NCBI RefSeq assembly: GCF_030719295.1
Contig: NZ_CP120997.1
Coordinates: 1,240,001 to 1,304,000, forward strand
Direction: 5' to 3'
DNA length: 64,000 nucleotides
Source: Streptomyces sp. Mut1
GTDB lineage: Bacteria; Actinomycetota; Actinomycetes; Streptomycetales; Streptomycetaceae
Shown: piece after piece, positions 1 to 8,214 of the stretch
Layout of the letters: the number at the start of each line of letters is the position of its first letter
How positions within the stretch are numbered: position 1 is the stretch's first letter
Made by a program: the position numbers and the translations under genes
Notes under the pieces: model-generated
Databases searched by the model: none
Seen by the model: only the letters and a program-made list of their open reading frames with translations
What the model was told of the DNA's origin: nothing

Positions 1-1591
1 GGCCCTCCTCGTTCCTCTGGACCTGGCGGGAGATGCCGACGACCGACCGGTCCGCCTGGAACTGCGCGAACGAGGTCTCCAGCAGCTCGCGCGAACGGTG
101 CCGCCCGAACTGGTGCACGAGGTTGACCGCCATGTTGTACGACGGGCGGAAGCTGGAGCGCAGCGGATACGTGCGTGTACCGGCGAGCCCGGCGAGGGCG
201 CCCGGGTCCATGCCGCGCTGCCAGAGCACCACGGCGTGGCCCTCGACGTCGATCCCGCGCCGCCCGGCCCGGCCGGTCAGCTGGGTGTACTCGCCGGGGG
301 TGATGTCGGCGTGCTGCTCGCCGTTCCACTTGACGAGCTTCTCCAGGACCACCGAGCGGGCGGGCATGTTGATGCCGAGCGCCAGCGTCTCCGTCGCGAA
401 GACCGCCTTCACCAGGCCCCGGACGAACAGCTCCTCGACGATCTCCTTGAACCGGGGCAGCATCCCGGCGTGGTGCGCGGCGATGCCCCGCTCCAGGCCC
501 TCCAGCCACTCGTAGTAGCCCAGGACATGCAGGTCCTCGGAGGGAATGGACGCCGTCCGCTCCTCCACGATCTCCCGCACCAGCCGGCGCTTGTCGTCGT
601 CGTTGAGCCGGAGCCCGGCGTGCAGGCACTGCTGTACGGCGGCCTCGCAGGCGGCCCGGCTGAAGATGAACGTGATGGCGGGCAGCAGGCCCTCGGCGTC
701 CAGCCGGTCGATGACCTCGGGGCGCGAAGGCGTCCAGATCCGGCTGCGCCGGCGGCGCTCGCGCTCGCGGTCGGCCTCGCGCACCATCTTGCCGCGCCGC
801 CGTTCGCGCGGGTCGTATCCGCGCTGGTTCTCCATCCGGGCGAGCCGGACGAGGTCGGGGTTGACCTCGCGGCGGGTGACGCCCCGGCCGCCGTGGTCGC
901 CCTCCTCCTCGAAGAGGTCGTACATCCGCCGGCCGGCCAGCACGTGCTGCCAGAGCGGCACGGGCCGGTGCTCGGAGACGATCACCTCGGTGTCGCCGCG
1001 CACGGTGTCCAGCCAGTCGCCGAACTCCTCGGCGTTGGACACGGTCGCCGACAGGGAGACCAGGGTGACGGACTCGGGCAGGTGGATGATCACTTCCTCC
1101 CACACCGCGCCCCGGAAGCGGTCGGAGAGGTAGTGCACCTCGTCCATCACCACGTACCCCAGGCCGTTCAGCGCCTGGGAACCCGCGTACAGCATGTTCC
1201 GCAGGACCTCGGTCGTCATCACGACCACCGGCGCGTCGGCGTTGACGCTGTTGTCACCGGTCAGCAGGCCGACCTTCCCGGCGCCGTAGCGCTTGACCAG
1301 GTCGGCGAACTTCTGGTTCGACAGGGCCTTGATCGGGGTGGTGTAGAAGCACTTGCGGCCCTGCTCCAGGGCGAGGTGCACGGCGAATTCGCCGACGATC
1401 GTCTTGCCCGAGCCGGTCGGGGCCGCGACGAGCACGCCCTTGCCGGCCTCCAGCGCCTGGCACGCCTCGATCTGGTACGGGTCGAGAGCGAAGTCGTACA
1501 TCTCGCGGAACGGCCCGAGCGCGGTCGCCTGCTCGGCGGCCCGGAGCCGGGAAGCCTGGTATCGCTCAGCTGGTGAGAGGTCCTCTGTCAT
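1..1591 (-). CDS. DEAD/DEAH-box RNA helicase of the Ski2/Mtr4 type (C-terminus outside window)
   Basis: Superfamily 2 ATP-dependent helicase, probably acting on RNA. The visible 530 residues hold Walker A APTGSGKT (about 57-64), the DEVH box (150-153), the SAT motif (181-183) and a C-terminal RecA-like domain with the QLTGRAGRRG motif typical of Ski2/Mtr4 helicases. The frame stays open to base 1, so the C-terminal part lies outside the window. The ATG start at 1591 gives the natural N-terminus MTEDLSPAER. It is the last visible gene of a tatA-tatC-lipid kinase-helicase run, 44 bases after the lipid kinase. Family assignment is firm; the substrate is not known from sequence. Confidence 0.93.
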   Translation of the reverse strand, partial: MTEDLSPAERYQASRLRAAEQATALGPFREMYDFALDPYQIEACQALEAGKGVLVAAPTGSGKTIVGEFAVHLALEQGRKCFYTTPIKALSNQKFADLVKRYGAGKVGLLTGDNSVNADAPVVVMTTEVLRNMLYAGSQALNGLGYVVMDEVHYLSDRFRGAVWEEVIIHLPESVTLVSLSATVSNAEEFGDWLDTVRGDTEVIVSEHRPVPLWQHVLAGRRMYDLFEEEGDHGGRGVTRREVNPDLVRLARMENQRGYDPRERRRGKMVREADRERERRRRSRIWTPSRPEVIDRLDAEGLLPAITFIFSRAACEAAVQQCLHAGLRLNDDDKRRLVREIVEERTASIPSEDLHVLGYYEWLEGLERGIAAHHAGMLPRFKEIVEELFVRGLVKAVFATETLALGINMPARSVVLEKLVKWNGEQHADITPGEYTQLTGRAGRRGIDVEGHAVVLWQRGMDPGALAGLAGTRTYPLRSSFRPSYNMAVNLVHQFGRHRSRELLETSFAQFQADRSVVGISRQVQRNEEG

Positions 1592-1635
1592 CTTGTCCAC
1601 GAGCCTACCCGCCACCTCCGACAGTGACGCGATCT

Positions 1636-2553
1636 TTAATCGCCCGTGGAACGGGCCGGGGAAGCCGCCCCGAGCACCCGCACGGCCCGCGGCACGCAGG
1701 TGGCGGTCAGCGGCAGGCCGCCGAGGGGTTCGCCGTCCGCGTACGCGGTGATCCCGGCGGCCTCCAGCGTGATCGAGGAGACCCGGTGCACGCTCACGAC
1801 GGGGTGGCTGAGGTGCGTCCCCTTGTACACCTGGGGGAAGACCTTGAGCAGCGTCGTACGGCTGCACTCGCCGACCACCGTCACGTCGAAGAGGCCGTCG
1901 TCCATGACCGCGTCCGCGCAGATGCGCATGCCGCCGCCGTAGGCCGTGCCGTTCCCGACGGCGATGAGAGTCGCCTCGATCTCGTGGGCGGGACCGTTGT
2001 CGAGGGTGATCCGGTACGTGATCGGCTTGAAGGCGGCCAGCTCGGCGAGGATCGCCAGGTCGTACTTGAACCGGCCGCCCACCCAGCGCATCCGGTTGCC
2101 CCGGTCGTTGACCCGGGAGTCGAAGCCGGAGGCGAGCACCGACCCGAACCACCGGTCCCCGACCCGGCCGAGGTCGATCTCGCGCACGGGCCCGCCCTTG
2201 AGCGCGTCGGCGACGACCCGGCCGGCCGCGGCGGGGTCGCGTATCGGCAGGTCCAGCGCGCGGGCGAAGTCGTTGCCCGTCCCCACGGCCACCACGCCGA
2301 GCGGGGTCGGCGTCCCGGCCACCGCCTGGAGGGCCAGGGACATCAGCCCGTCCCCGCCGACGGCTATCAGGGCGCCGGTCCCCTCCGCCACGGCATCGCG
2401 CGCTCTGCGCAGGGCGTCATCCGCGTCCTCGCCGAGGATGGTGCGTACGGAGAAGCCGGCGTCCCGCAAGGCGGAAGCGGCCGGCTGCGCGGCTCGCGCG
2501 CCCCGGCCGCGTCCTGCGGTGGGATTGACGAAGAGGGTGATCTCGCTGGTCAC
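1636..2553 (-). CDS. Diacylglycerol kinase family lipid kinase
   Basis: 305 residues of the DagK/YegS lipid kinase fold. It has the nucleotide-binding GGDG motif (about 66-69) and the GTGNDFAR motif (91-98), followed by the beta-rich C-terminal domain. The family phosphorylates diacylglycerol or related lipids with ATP at the membrane face. The start is a GTG with only a weak ribosome site, 17 bases after the tatC stop, so translation probably depends on tatC. The true lipid substrate cannot be read from the sequence; eukaryotic-type sphingosine kinase-like proteins share the same motifs. Confidence 0.9.
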   Translation of the reverse strand: MTSEITLFVNPTAGRGRGARAAQPAASALRDAGFSVRTILGEDADDALRRARDAVAEGTGALIAVGGDGLMSLALQAVAGTPTPLGVVAVGTGNDFARALDLPIRDPAAAGRVVADALKGGPVREIDLGRVGDRWFGSVLASGFDSRVNDRGNRMRWVGGRFKYDLAILAELAAFKPITYRITLDNGPAHEIEATLIAVGNGTAYGGGMRICADAVMDDGLFDVTVVGECSRTTLLKVFPQVYKGTHLSHPVVSVHRVSSITLEAAGITAYADGEPLGGLPLTATCVPRAVRVLGAASPARSTGD

Positions 2554-2570
2554 CCGGGGACCCTACAAGG

Positions 2571-3533
2571 TCAGGTGATGTCGTCGTAACCGTCGCGCAG
2601 CGAGGACCGCCCGCCGTCCCGTTCCCCGTCGGCCTGGCCGGGTACGGAGGGCGAGGACGACACGTGCTCCATGTCACCGATGGCCTCGGGGGTGAGGTCG
2701 AGCTGCGAGGCCTCGTCGTCGTCGAGTTCGGCGTCGGGGTTGTTGCGGCGCCTGCGCCGGTCGTTGGCCATGCAGATGCCGAGCGCGATGAAGTACAGCA
2801 GCACGATGGGCGCGGCCAGTGTGATCATCGTGAGCGGGTCGCCGGTCGGGGTCGCCACGGCGGCGAAGATCGTGATGCCCATGACCATGGCGCGCCACCA
2901 GGAGCCCAGCCGCTTGGCGGTGAGCACTCCGGTGAAGTTCAGCAGGATGAGCAGCAGCGGCAGCTCGAAGGCGAGGCCGAAGACGACCACCATGCGCGTG
3001 ACGATGTTGAGGTAGTCGTCGACGGGCAGCAGGTTGGTCGTGTGCTCCGGGGTGAAGCCGAGCAGGACCTCCGCGGTCTTCGGCATCAGCAGGTAGGCGA
3101 GGGCGGCGCCCACCAGGAAGAGCGGCACACCGACGCCGACGAAGCCGAGCGCGTACCTCTTCTCGTGCTTGTGCAGACCCGGGGCGAGGAACGCCCACAG
3201 CTGGTAGAGCCAGACCGGAGTGGAGAACACCACCCCTGCCATGAGGGAGACCTTGAGGGCGATGGAGAACGGGGCGACGAGGCCGTTCACCGTCATCTCG
3301 GCGCACGGCCGGCCGTTGGCCTGGGTCTTCTCGCCGTTGGCGCAGCCGACCGACTCCAGGATGGGCTTGATCAGGAAGCTGATCAGCTCGTCGTAGAAGA
3401 AGGCGGTGATCGACGTGATGACGACGACCGCCAGGACCGCGATCAGCAGCCGGTTACGCAGCTCACGCAGGTGATCAGCGAGAGGCATCCGCCCCTCGCC
3501 GTCCTTCTCCTGCTTGCGGGCAGACTTGAGCAA
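2571..3533 (-). CDS. tatC: Sec-independent protein translocase subunit TatC
   Basis: Polytopic membrane core of the twin-arginine translocase, which recognises RR signal peptides of folded proteins. The 320 residues contain the conserved N-terminal MPLADHLRELRNR segment and six predicted membrane helices. There is a characteristic loop with FxxPVWLYQLWAFLAPGL and a charged C-terminal tail (KR-rich, then acidic) longer than in enterobacteria. I use the TTG at 3533 because AGGGAAG lies just upstream; an internal ATG 15 codons downstream (MPLADHL) is the alternative. It lies after tatA. Streptomyces relies heavily on Tat export, often with tatB elsewhere on the chromosome. Confidence 0.96.
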   Translation of the reverse strand: MLKSARKQEKDGEGRMPLADHLRELRNRLLIAVLAVVVITSITAFFYDELISFLIKPILESVGCANGEKTQANGRPCAEMTVNGLVAPFSIALKVSLMAGVVFSTPVWLYQLWAFLAPGLHKHEKRYALGFVGVGVPLFLVGAALAYLLMPKTAEVLLGFTPEHTTNLLPVDDYLNIVTRMVVVFGLAFELPLLLILLNFTGVLTAKRLGSWWRAMVMGITIFAAVATPTGDPLTMITLAAPIVLLYFIALGICMANDRRRRRNNPDAELDDDEASQLDLTPEAIGDMEHVSSSPSVPGQADGERDGGRSSLRDGYDDIT

Positions 3534-3584
3534 CCCACTTCCCTCGTCTCGTGCGGCAGCCGACGGGTCAGCCCGTCGACGCGA

Positions 3585-3869
3585 TCAGCTCTGGGTGGTG
3601 GGCTTCGCTTCGCTCACCGGGCGGGAGCTCGTGACGTCGCCGGGCGCGGCCTGGATCGTGCGCGCGGTGGCCTGCTGGGCGGCCGGGTCGGCGGCGGCGT
3701 CCGTCGTGGCCGCCGGCTCGTCGTCCTTCTTCATGGCCTTGGCCTCGCTCTTGAGGATGCGGGCCGACTTGCCCAGCGAACGGGCCATGTCGGGAAGCTT
3801 CTTGGCGCCGAACAACAGCAGGATGACAGCGATGATCAGAACGATCTCTAGAGGCTTCAGATTGCCCAT
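3585..3869 (-). CDS. tatA: Twin-arginine translocase subunit TatA
   Basis: Pore-forming Tat component of 94 residues. It has a single N-terminal membrane helix ([20 protein letters not shown]), the hinge [19 protein letters not shown] and an amphipathic helix, followed by an Ala/Thr-rich flexible tail. The frame is open further upstream, but ATG 3869 is preceded by AGAAGGA and matches the family start. It lies 51 bases upstream of tatC in the same direction. The short C-terminal tail and the GAKKLP hinge favour TatA over TatB. Confidence 0.95.
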   Translation of the reverse strand: MGNLKPLEIVLIIAVILLLFGAKKLPDMARSLGKSARILKSEAKAMKKDDEPAATTDAAADPAAQQATARTIQAAPGDVTSSRPVSEAKPTTQS

Positions 3870-4101
3870 GATGTGCTTCCTTCTGGCTGAGGCGGCTGGA
3901 GGTGGGCTCGCTGCCCTGATGGCCGGATACACATCCGGCCAATGCGCTGGCAGCGATCGTAACCCGCGGGAGTAAACGCGGGGCAATGCCCGTGCATACT
4001 TTCGATAGCGGCCCGCACCTCCCTGCCTGGGCCGTCAGCAGCAGCGTACCCTCCGGGCCTCCGAAACAGGAGGCCGCGTTCCGCGCGGCCGCCCGGCCCC
4101 G
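3870..4101. other. Intergenic region upstream of tatA
   Basis: About 230 bases with no convincing gene. It holds the tatA ribosome site (AGAAGGA), a probable tatA promoter zone, and a hairpin at 4056-4075 listed separately. I see no clear operator. Confidence 0.5.
4056..4075. terminator. Hairpin after the small membrane protein gene
   Basis: GGCCTCC-GAAACA-GGAGGCC is a perfect 7 bp stem with a 6-base loop, lying 26 bases beyond the stop of the 4102-4299 gene. It would separate that gene from the tatA transcript. Confidence 0.6.
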
Positions 4102-4299
4102 CTACGGCAGCGATTTCCCGGTGGACGCGAGGCGGGTGGCCGCGTGCTCCAGGTCCTCGGCGGCCCGGTTGATGCGTTCCGTGGTGCGGGTCACCTGGTG
4201 GCCGAGGCGCTGGGCCTCGACGAACACCTTGATGGCCAGCACGCCGAGCACGGCGATCCCGAGGAATCCCAGGGCGATGGCGAGCATGGGCCAGAACAT
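4102..4299 (-). CDS. Small single-pass membrane protein, conserved unknown
   Basis: 65 residues: one N-terminal membrane helix (MFWPMLAIALGFLGIAVLGVLAIKVF), then a charged helix rich in Arg, Glu and Gln (about 30-55) that could form a coiled coil. The topology resembles TatA/TatB (helix then amphipathic helix) but the Tat hinge is absent. It lies between the pafBC block and tatA on the same strand, so a link to Tat or to membrane biogenesis is possible but unproven. Function unknown. Confidence 0.7.
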   Translation of the reverse strand: MFWPMLAIALGFLGIAVLGVLAIKVFVEAQRLGHQVTRTTERINRAAEDLEHAATRLASTGKSLP

Positions 4300-4356
4300 G
4301 CGCAGAGCCTCGACTTGTCTCGTGTCCGAAGGCCCCAGGACGTCTCGGAGGACGTC

Positions 4357-4635
4357 TCAGGGACCGGTGTGCAGGCGCAGCGTCCGCACGCCGCCGTCCA
4401 TGAGGAGTTCCACTATCCGCTCCCCCGCCGGCTTGCGGACGCCGGCGGCGCACTCCGGGCAGGTGAAGGAGTAGAACGTGGTGCGGCTGGTGGCGCCGAT
4501 CACGAGCCGGAACTCCGCCGCCGCCAGCTCGGACCGCGCACGGCAGTCGGGGCAGGCCGCCCTGAAGCGCGCCGACTCCGGCACCGTGACGGTCGGCACG
4601 CCGGCGAGACCCGGCACCACGGACAGGTTGCCCAT
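4357..4635 (-). CDS. Small zinc-ribbon protein, conserved unknown
   Basis: 92 residues with two CxxC pairs (CPDC near residue 29 and CPEC near 59), the signature of a zinc ribbon. GAGGAGAT precedes the ATG. It starts 18 bases after the pafC stop, so it is probably co-transcribed with pafB and pafC. Zinc ribbons of this size bind nucleic acid or protein; there is no closer family recognition. A role linked to the PafBC DNA-damage response is inference from position only. Confidence 0.7.
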   Translation of the reverse strand: MGNLSVVPGLAGVPTVTVPESARFRAACPDCRARSELAAAEFRLVIGATSRTTFYSFTCPECAAGVRKPAGERIVELLMDGGVRTLRLHTGP

Positions 4636-4653
4636 ATCTCCTCAGCCGTCCCT

Positions 4654-5610
4654 TCAGGCCGCGCCGTCGTAGGCCGCGAGCGCCGCACGGGCCGCGCGCC
4701 GCGCGCTCTCGGCCAGCTCCGGGGGCGAGACGATACGCCCCTCCCGGCCGAGCCGGAGCGCCAGCCTGCGCAGCGACGCCGGGTCGGGGGTGCGCAGGGT
4801 GATCCGCAGGCCCCCGTCGGACAGCTCATCGGCCCGGTCGTGCGGGTAGTACTCGGCGACCCAGCGCCCGCCGGGGCCCACCTCGATCACGACTTCCGGG
4901 TCCTCGGCGGCCGGCTGGACCAGGCCCTCGGACAGGTCCCGCAGCTCCAGCTCGGGCGGCGCCGCCGGTTCGTCCAGCAGCCGGATCTCGGCGACCCGGT
5001 CGAGCCGGAAGGTGCGCCGGTCCTCGGAGGAGCGGCACCACGCCTCCATATAGGTGTGCCCGACGGCGAACAGCCGGATCGGGTCCACCTCGCGCTCGGT
5101 CAGCTCGTCACGGGCGGGCGAGTAGTAGCGCAGCCACAGCCGGCGCCGCTCCGAGATCGCCCGGTCCACCTCGGCGAAGACCCCGCCCTCGGACTCGAAG
5201 GTGACCGAGAGCCGGGAGCTGGCCGCGCCGACCTCTCCGGCGGCCGCCTCCAGCTTGGCGGTGGCGCGCAGCAGCGCCTGGCGGTCGCTCTCCCGCAGAC
5301 CCGGCAGGGTCGCCACGGCGCGGGCGGCGACCAGCAGGGCCGTCGCCTCGTCGGCCGCGAGCCGCAGCGGTTCGGCGACGTCGTCCGCGTTGTGCCACCA
5401 GATCCGGTCGCCGTCGGTGTCGATGTCCAGCAGGTCACCGCCCCGGAAGCTGGTCCCGCACATGGGCAGCACGTCGAGGTCGGAGATCAGCTCGTCCTCG
5501 GTGATCCCGAAGGCCCGCGCGACGTCCTGGACGTGCGCGCCGGGGCGCTCGCGCAGATACGTCACCAGCGAGAGCATCCGGCGGGTCTGGTCGATGGCGT
5601 TCGTGGCCAT
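4654..5610 (-). CDS. pafC: WYL-domain transcriptional regulator PafC
   Basis: 318 residues: an N-terminal winged helix-turn-helix, then a WYL domain with a WLRYYSPAR segment, a YMEAWCRSSEDRRTFRLDRV block and a C-terminal WCX extension. In mycobacteria PafB and PafC form a heterodimer that activates DNA-repair genes independently of LexA/RecA. The frame is open upstream, but MATNAIDQTRRML (ATG 5610) is the natural start, 14 bases after the pafB stop. It is the second gene of the pafB-pafC pair, encoded downstream of pafA as in other actinobacteria. Confidence 0.92.
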   Translation of the reverse strand: MATNAIDQTRRMLSLVTYLRERPGAHVQDVARAFGITEDELISDLDVLPMCGTSFRGGDLLDIDTDGDRIWWHNADDVAEPLRLAADEATALLVAARAVATLPGLRESDRQALLRATAKLEAAAGEVGAASSRLSVTFESEGGVFAEVDRAISERRRLWLRYYSPARDELTEREVDPIRLFAVGHTYMEAWCRSSEDRRTFRLDRVAEIRLLDEPAAPPELELRDLSEGLVQPAAEDPEVVIEVGPGGRWVAEYYPHDRADELSDGGLRITLRTPDPASLRRLALRLGREGRIVSPPELAESARRAARAALAAYDGAA

Positions 5611-5624
5611 GATTTCGGGTCCCC

Positions 5625-6578
5625 TCAGTCCTTGGCCACGGCGCGCAGCCGGTCCACCACGTCGGCCCGCAGGTCCGCGGGTCCTGTGACGACGACGTCC
5701 GGGCCGAACTCGACGAGCCAGGCGTCCAGACCGTGTCCGTACGGGATCTCCAACTCCTCCCACCCATCACCGAGTTCCCGGACCGATATCGCGCGGGCGC
5801 GCAGCGGGTAGCCGGAGTCGGCCCGCAGCCTGATCAGCGCGGTGCGGGTCGCGGTCTCCCCCGCCCAGCTCTCCACGGTCTCGCGGACGGTGACCACGTC
5901 GGGCACCTCGGCGGTGAAGGCTCCGGCCCGGGAGCGGACCCTGCCGGTGATCCGGGAGAGCCGGAAGACGCGCTCGGCGCCCCGCTCGCGGTCCCAGCCG
6001 GCCAGATACCAGTGGCCGCGCCAGCACTCCAGCGTCCAGGGCTCGACCTGGCGCTGCTCGGGCTGGGCGGCGTTGGCCTTGCGGTAGTCGAAGGTCACCG
6101 GGCGGCGGTCGCGGCAGGCCAGCATCAGGGGTTCGAACGCGGCCTCGTGGACGGGGATACGCGGTTCGAGGGCGCTGTGCACCTCGTAGGCCTCCCCGGT
6201 CTCGGGCATGCCGGCGGCCCGCAGCTTCTGGAGCGCGCCGCTGGCCGCGCCGGCGAGCCGGGCCTGCTGCCAGACCTTGGCGGCCAGGCCGAGCGCGGCG
6301 GCCTCCTCGGCGTCCAGGGTGATCGGGGGCAGCCGGTTGCTGTCGCGGCGGGCCAGATAGCCGGTGTCGCCGTCCAGGTTCTCCACGGTCTCGATGACGA
6401 GACCGAGCTCGCGCAGATCGTCCTTGTCGCGCTCGAACATCCGGTTGAAGGCGTCGTCGGAACCGGCTTCGAGGTAGGCCTCGATGGAACCGCGCAGTTC
6501 GCGCTTGCTGAGCGGGCGCCTGGTCCCCAGCAGACACAGCGCCAGGTTCATCAGCCGCTCGGCCTTGGCAATCGCCAT
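5625..6578 (-). CDS. pafB: WYL-domain transcriptional regulator PafB
   Basis: 317 residues: an N-terminal winged helix (AKAERLMNLALCLL...SKRELRG), a central WYL domain with VEPWTLECWRGHWYLAGWDRERGAERVFRLSRI, and a C-terminal WCX region. PafB pairs with PafC to activate DNA-damage genes in mycobacteria. Despite the name (proteasome accessory factor), the pair is not needed for proteolysis itself. ATG 6578 is preceded by GAGAGGG. A hairpin terminator at 6643-6674 separates it from the FKBP gene upstream, so pafBC probably has its own promoter in 6579-6642. Confidence 0.93.
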   Translation of the reverse strand: MAIAKAERLMNLALCLLGTRRPLSKRELRGSIEAYLEAGSDDAFNRMFERDKDDLRELGLVIETVENLDGDTGYLARRDSNRLPPITLDAEEAAALGLAAKVWQQARLAGAASGALQKLRAAGMPETGEAYEVHSALEPRIPVHEAAFEPLMLACRDRRPVTFDYRKANAAQPEQRQVEPWTLECWRGHWYLAGWDRERGAERVFRLSRITGRVRSRAGAFTAEVPDVVTVRETVESWAGETATRTALIRLRADSGYPLRARAISVRELGDGWEELEIPYGHGLDAWLVEFGPDVVVTGPADLRADVVDRLRAVAKD

Positions 6579-6642
6579 CGACGCCCTCTCTGTTGTGCTC
6601 TACGACGCTCGACCGTACCGCCCCGGAGTGTCCGGACAAAAG

Positions 6643-6674
6643 CGAGGGCCCGCGCCTTGCGGCACGGGCCCTCG
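6643..6674. terminator. Hairpin terminator after the FKBP gene
   Basis: CGAGGGCCCG (6643-6652) is matched by CGGGCCCTCG (6665-6674), a perfect 10 bp stem 18 bases beyond the FKBP stop. It lies between the FKBP pair and pafB. Confidence 0.75.
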
Positions 6675-6691
6675 GAGCGCGGGTCGCGGGA

Positions 6692-7066
6692 TCAGACGGC
6701 GACCAGGTCGCAGACGAAGATCAGCGTCTCGCCCGGGGCGATCGTGCCGCCGCCGGCGCCGCGGTCGCCGTACGCGAGGTGCGCGGGGATGGTCAGCTGG
6801 CGGCGGCCGCCGACCTTCATGCCCTGCACGCCCTTGTCCCAGCCCGCGATGACCTGTCCGGCACCGAGCTGGAACTGCAGCGGCTTGCCGCGGTTCCACG
6901 AGGCGTCGAACTCCTCGCCGGTGGAGAAGGCGACACCCACGTAGTGGACGGAGACGGTCTGGCCGGCCTTGGCCTCCGCGCCCTCGCCCTCCCAGATGTC
7001 CTTGATCTCCAGGTCGGCCGGCGGCTCGCCACCCGGGAAGTCGATCTCGGGCTTGTCGATGCTCAC
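6692..7066 (-). CDS. FKBP-type peptidyl-prolyl cis-trans isomerase, cytosolic
   Basis: 124 residues forming a single FKBP domain: VHYVGVAFSTGEEFDASWNRGKP, FQLGAGQVIAGWDKGVQGMKVGGRR, and IPAHLAYGDRGAGGGTIAPGETLIFVCDLV. It catalyses prolyl isomerisation during folding. The frame is open upstream, but GTG 7066 follows AGAGGAG at good spacing. It lies 43 bases downstream of the two-domain FKBP lipoprotein and they are probably co-transcribed. There is no signal peptide, so it is cytosolic. Confidence 0.95.
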   Translation of the reverse strand: MSIDKPEIDFPGGEPPADLEIKDIWEGEGAEAKAGQTVSVHYVGVAFSTGEEFDASWNRGKPLQFQLGAGQVIAGWDKGVQGMKVGGRRQLTIPAHLAYGDRGAGGGTIAPGETLIFVCDLVAV

Positions 7067-7109
7067 TGACTTGCTCCTCTTACTGATGAACTGGGCAACC
7101 GGGACAGTC

Positions 7110-8066
7110 TTACATCTTCGCCAGGATGTCCACGGCGAACACCAGCGTGGAGTTGGCCGGGATCGACTGCTGCTCCTTGTCGCCGAGGCCCTGGTCCGGC
7201 GGCACGACGAGGAGGACACGGCTGCCGACCTTCTTGCCGACCATGCCGTCCTTGAGCCCCTTGAGGGTGACCTGGGCCAGCGGGAAGGTGGCCGTCTTGC
7301 CCGTGGTGTACGTGTTGTCGAACTCCTTGCCGTCCTTCCAGAGCTTGGCCACGTAGTTCACGACGACCGTGTCGGTGTCCTTGACCACGTCGCCCTTGGA
7401 CTCCAGGACGTAGTTGGAGACCAGCTTCTTCGGCGGGTCGACCTTGCTGGGGATGGTCAGGCTCGGCGCCTTCCCGTCCGTCTCGGTGCCCACCTTCGGC
7501 AGGTCGATGTTGTCCTGGGCGACGGGGGTGCCCTTGGCGGACGCCGGGATCTGCTTCGCCTTCAGGATGTCGACGACGAAGACGAGGGTGGCGTTCCCCT
7601 TGATGTCGCCCTGGCCCTGGGCGCCGTAACCGAGGTCCGGCGGAATGACGAGCTGGACCCTGCTGCCGACCTTCTGGCCGATCAGGCCCTTCTCCCAGCC
7701 CTGGATAACCATGCCGGCGCCGAGCGTCAGGTCGAACGGCTGCTTGCGGTCGAAGCTGTTGTCGAACGGCTTGGTGGAGTCCCACTCCTGGCCGAGGTAG
7801 TTGACCTGGGTCACGTCGCCGTTCTTGAGCTTCGCGCCGTCGCCCTCACTGATGACCTTGGTCTTCAGCTCCTTGGGCGGCGTTCCCGTGCCCTTGGCCA
7901 GGGTGGGCTTCTCGCCGAACTTCGCGCCCGCGGTGATGGCGGGGAAACCGCCCTTGGAGGGGGCGGACGCGGAGGCGGAAGCGGAGTCGGAGCCCTTGTC
8001 GTCGCTGCCACAGGCCGCTGACAACAGCAGCAGGGGGACGACGAGAAGGCCGGCAAGTCGGCGCAC
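7110..8066 (-). CDS. Two-domain FKBP-type peptidyl-prolyl isomerase lipoprotein
   Basis: 318 residues. An N-terminal lipoprotein signal MRRLAGLLVVPLLLLSAAC ends in a lipobox, then comes a Ser/Ala-rich linker and two FKBP-like domains (about 75-165 and 205-318), each with the GWEKGL or LKGLKDGMVG core and a VLVVPPDQGLGD type segment. It would act outside the membrane as a folding catalyst for exported proteins. The GTG start at 8066 follows TGAGGA. It lies downstream of pafA but is separated by a hairpin at 8149-8177. The second domain looks more divergent and may be less active. Confidence 0.93.
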   Translation of the reverse strand: MRRLAGLLVVPLLLLSAACGSDDKGSDSASASASAPSKGGFPAITAGAKFGEKPTLAKGTGTPPKELKTKVISEGDGAKLKNGDVTQVNYLGQEWDSTKPFDNSFDRKQPFDLTLGAGMVIQGWEKGLIGQKVGSRVQLVIPPDLGYGAQGQGDIKGNATLVFVVDILKAKQIPASAKGTPVAQDNIDLPKVGTETDGKAPSLTIPSKVDPPKKLVSNYVLESKGDVVKDTDTVVVNYVAKLWKDGKEFDNTYTTGKTATFPLAQVTLKGLKDGMVGKKVGSRVLLVVPPDQGLGDKEQQSIPANSTLVFAVDILAKM

Positions 8067-8148
8067 TGGTTCCTCAGATCTCAGACGGCATATGTGGGGG
8101 ACACGCGCCCCGGAGCTTCCGGGACCCCGCCACTCTAGGCCGTGCGAA

Positions 8149-8177
8149 GGGCCCCGTACGAGGAACGTACGGGGCCC
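8149..8177. terminator. Hairpin terminator after pafA
   Basis: GGGCCCCGTACG and CGTACGGGGCCC form a perfect 12 bp stem around the loop AGGAA, 38 bases beyond the pafA stop. Confidence 0.8.
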
Positions 8178-8214
8178 GAGTCGCCGCCGGTGCCGGGGTG
8201 TGTCCCGCGCCGGC

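Noticed and set aside
4102..4299. TatB or a second TatA
   Set aside because: The single-helix plus charged-helix topology is similar, but the Tat hinge (GxxxLP type) is missing.
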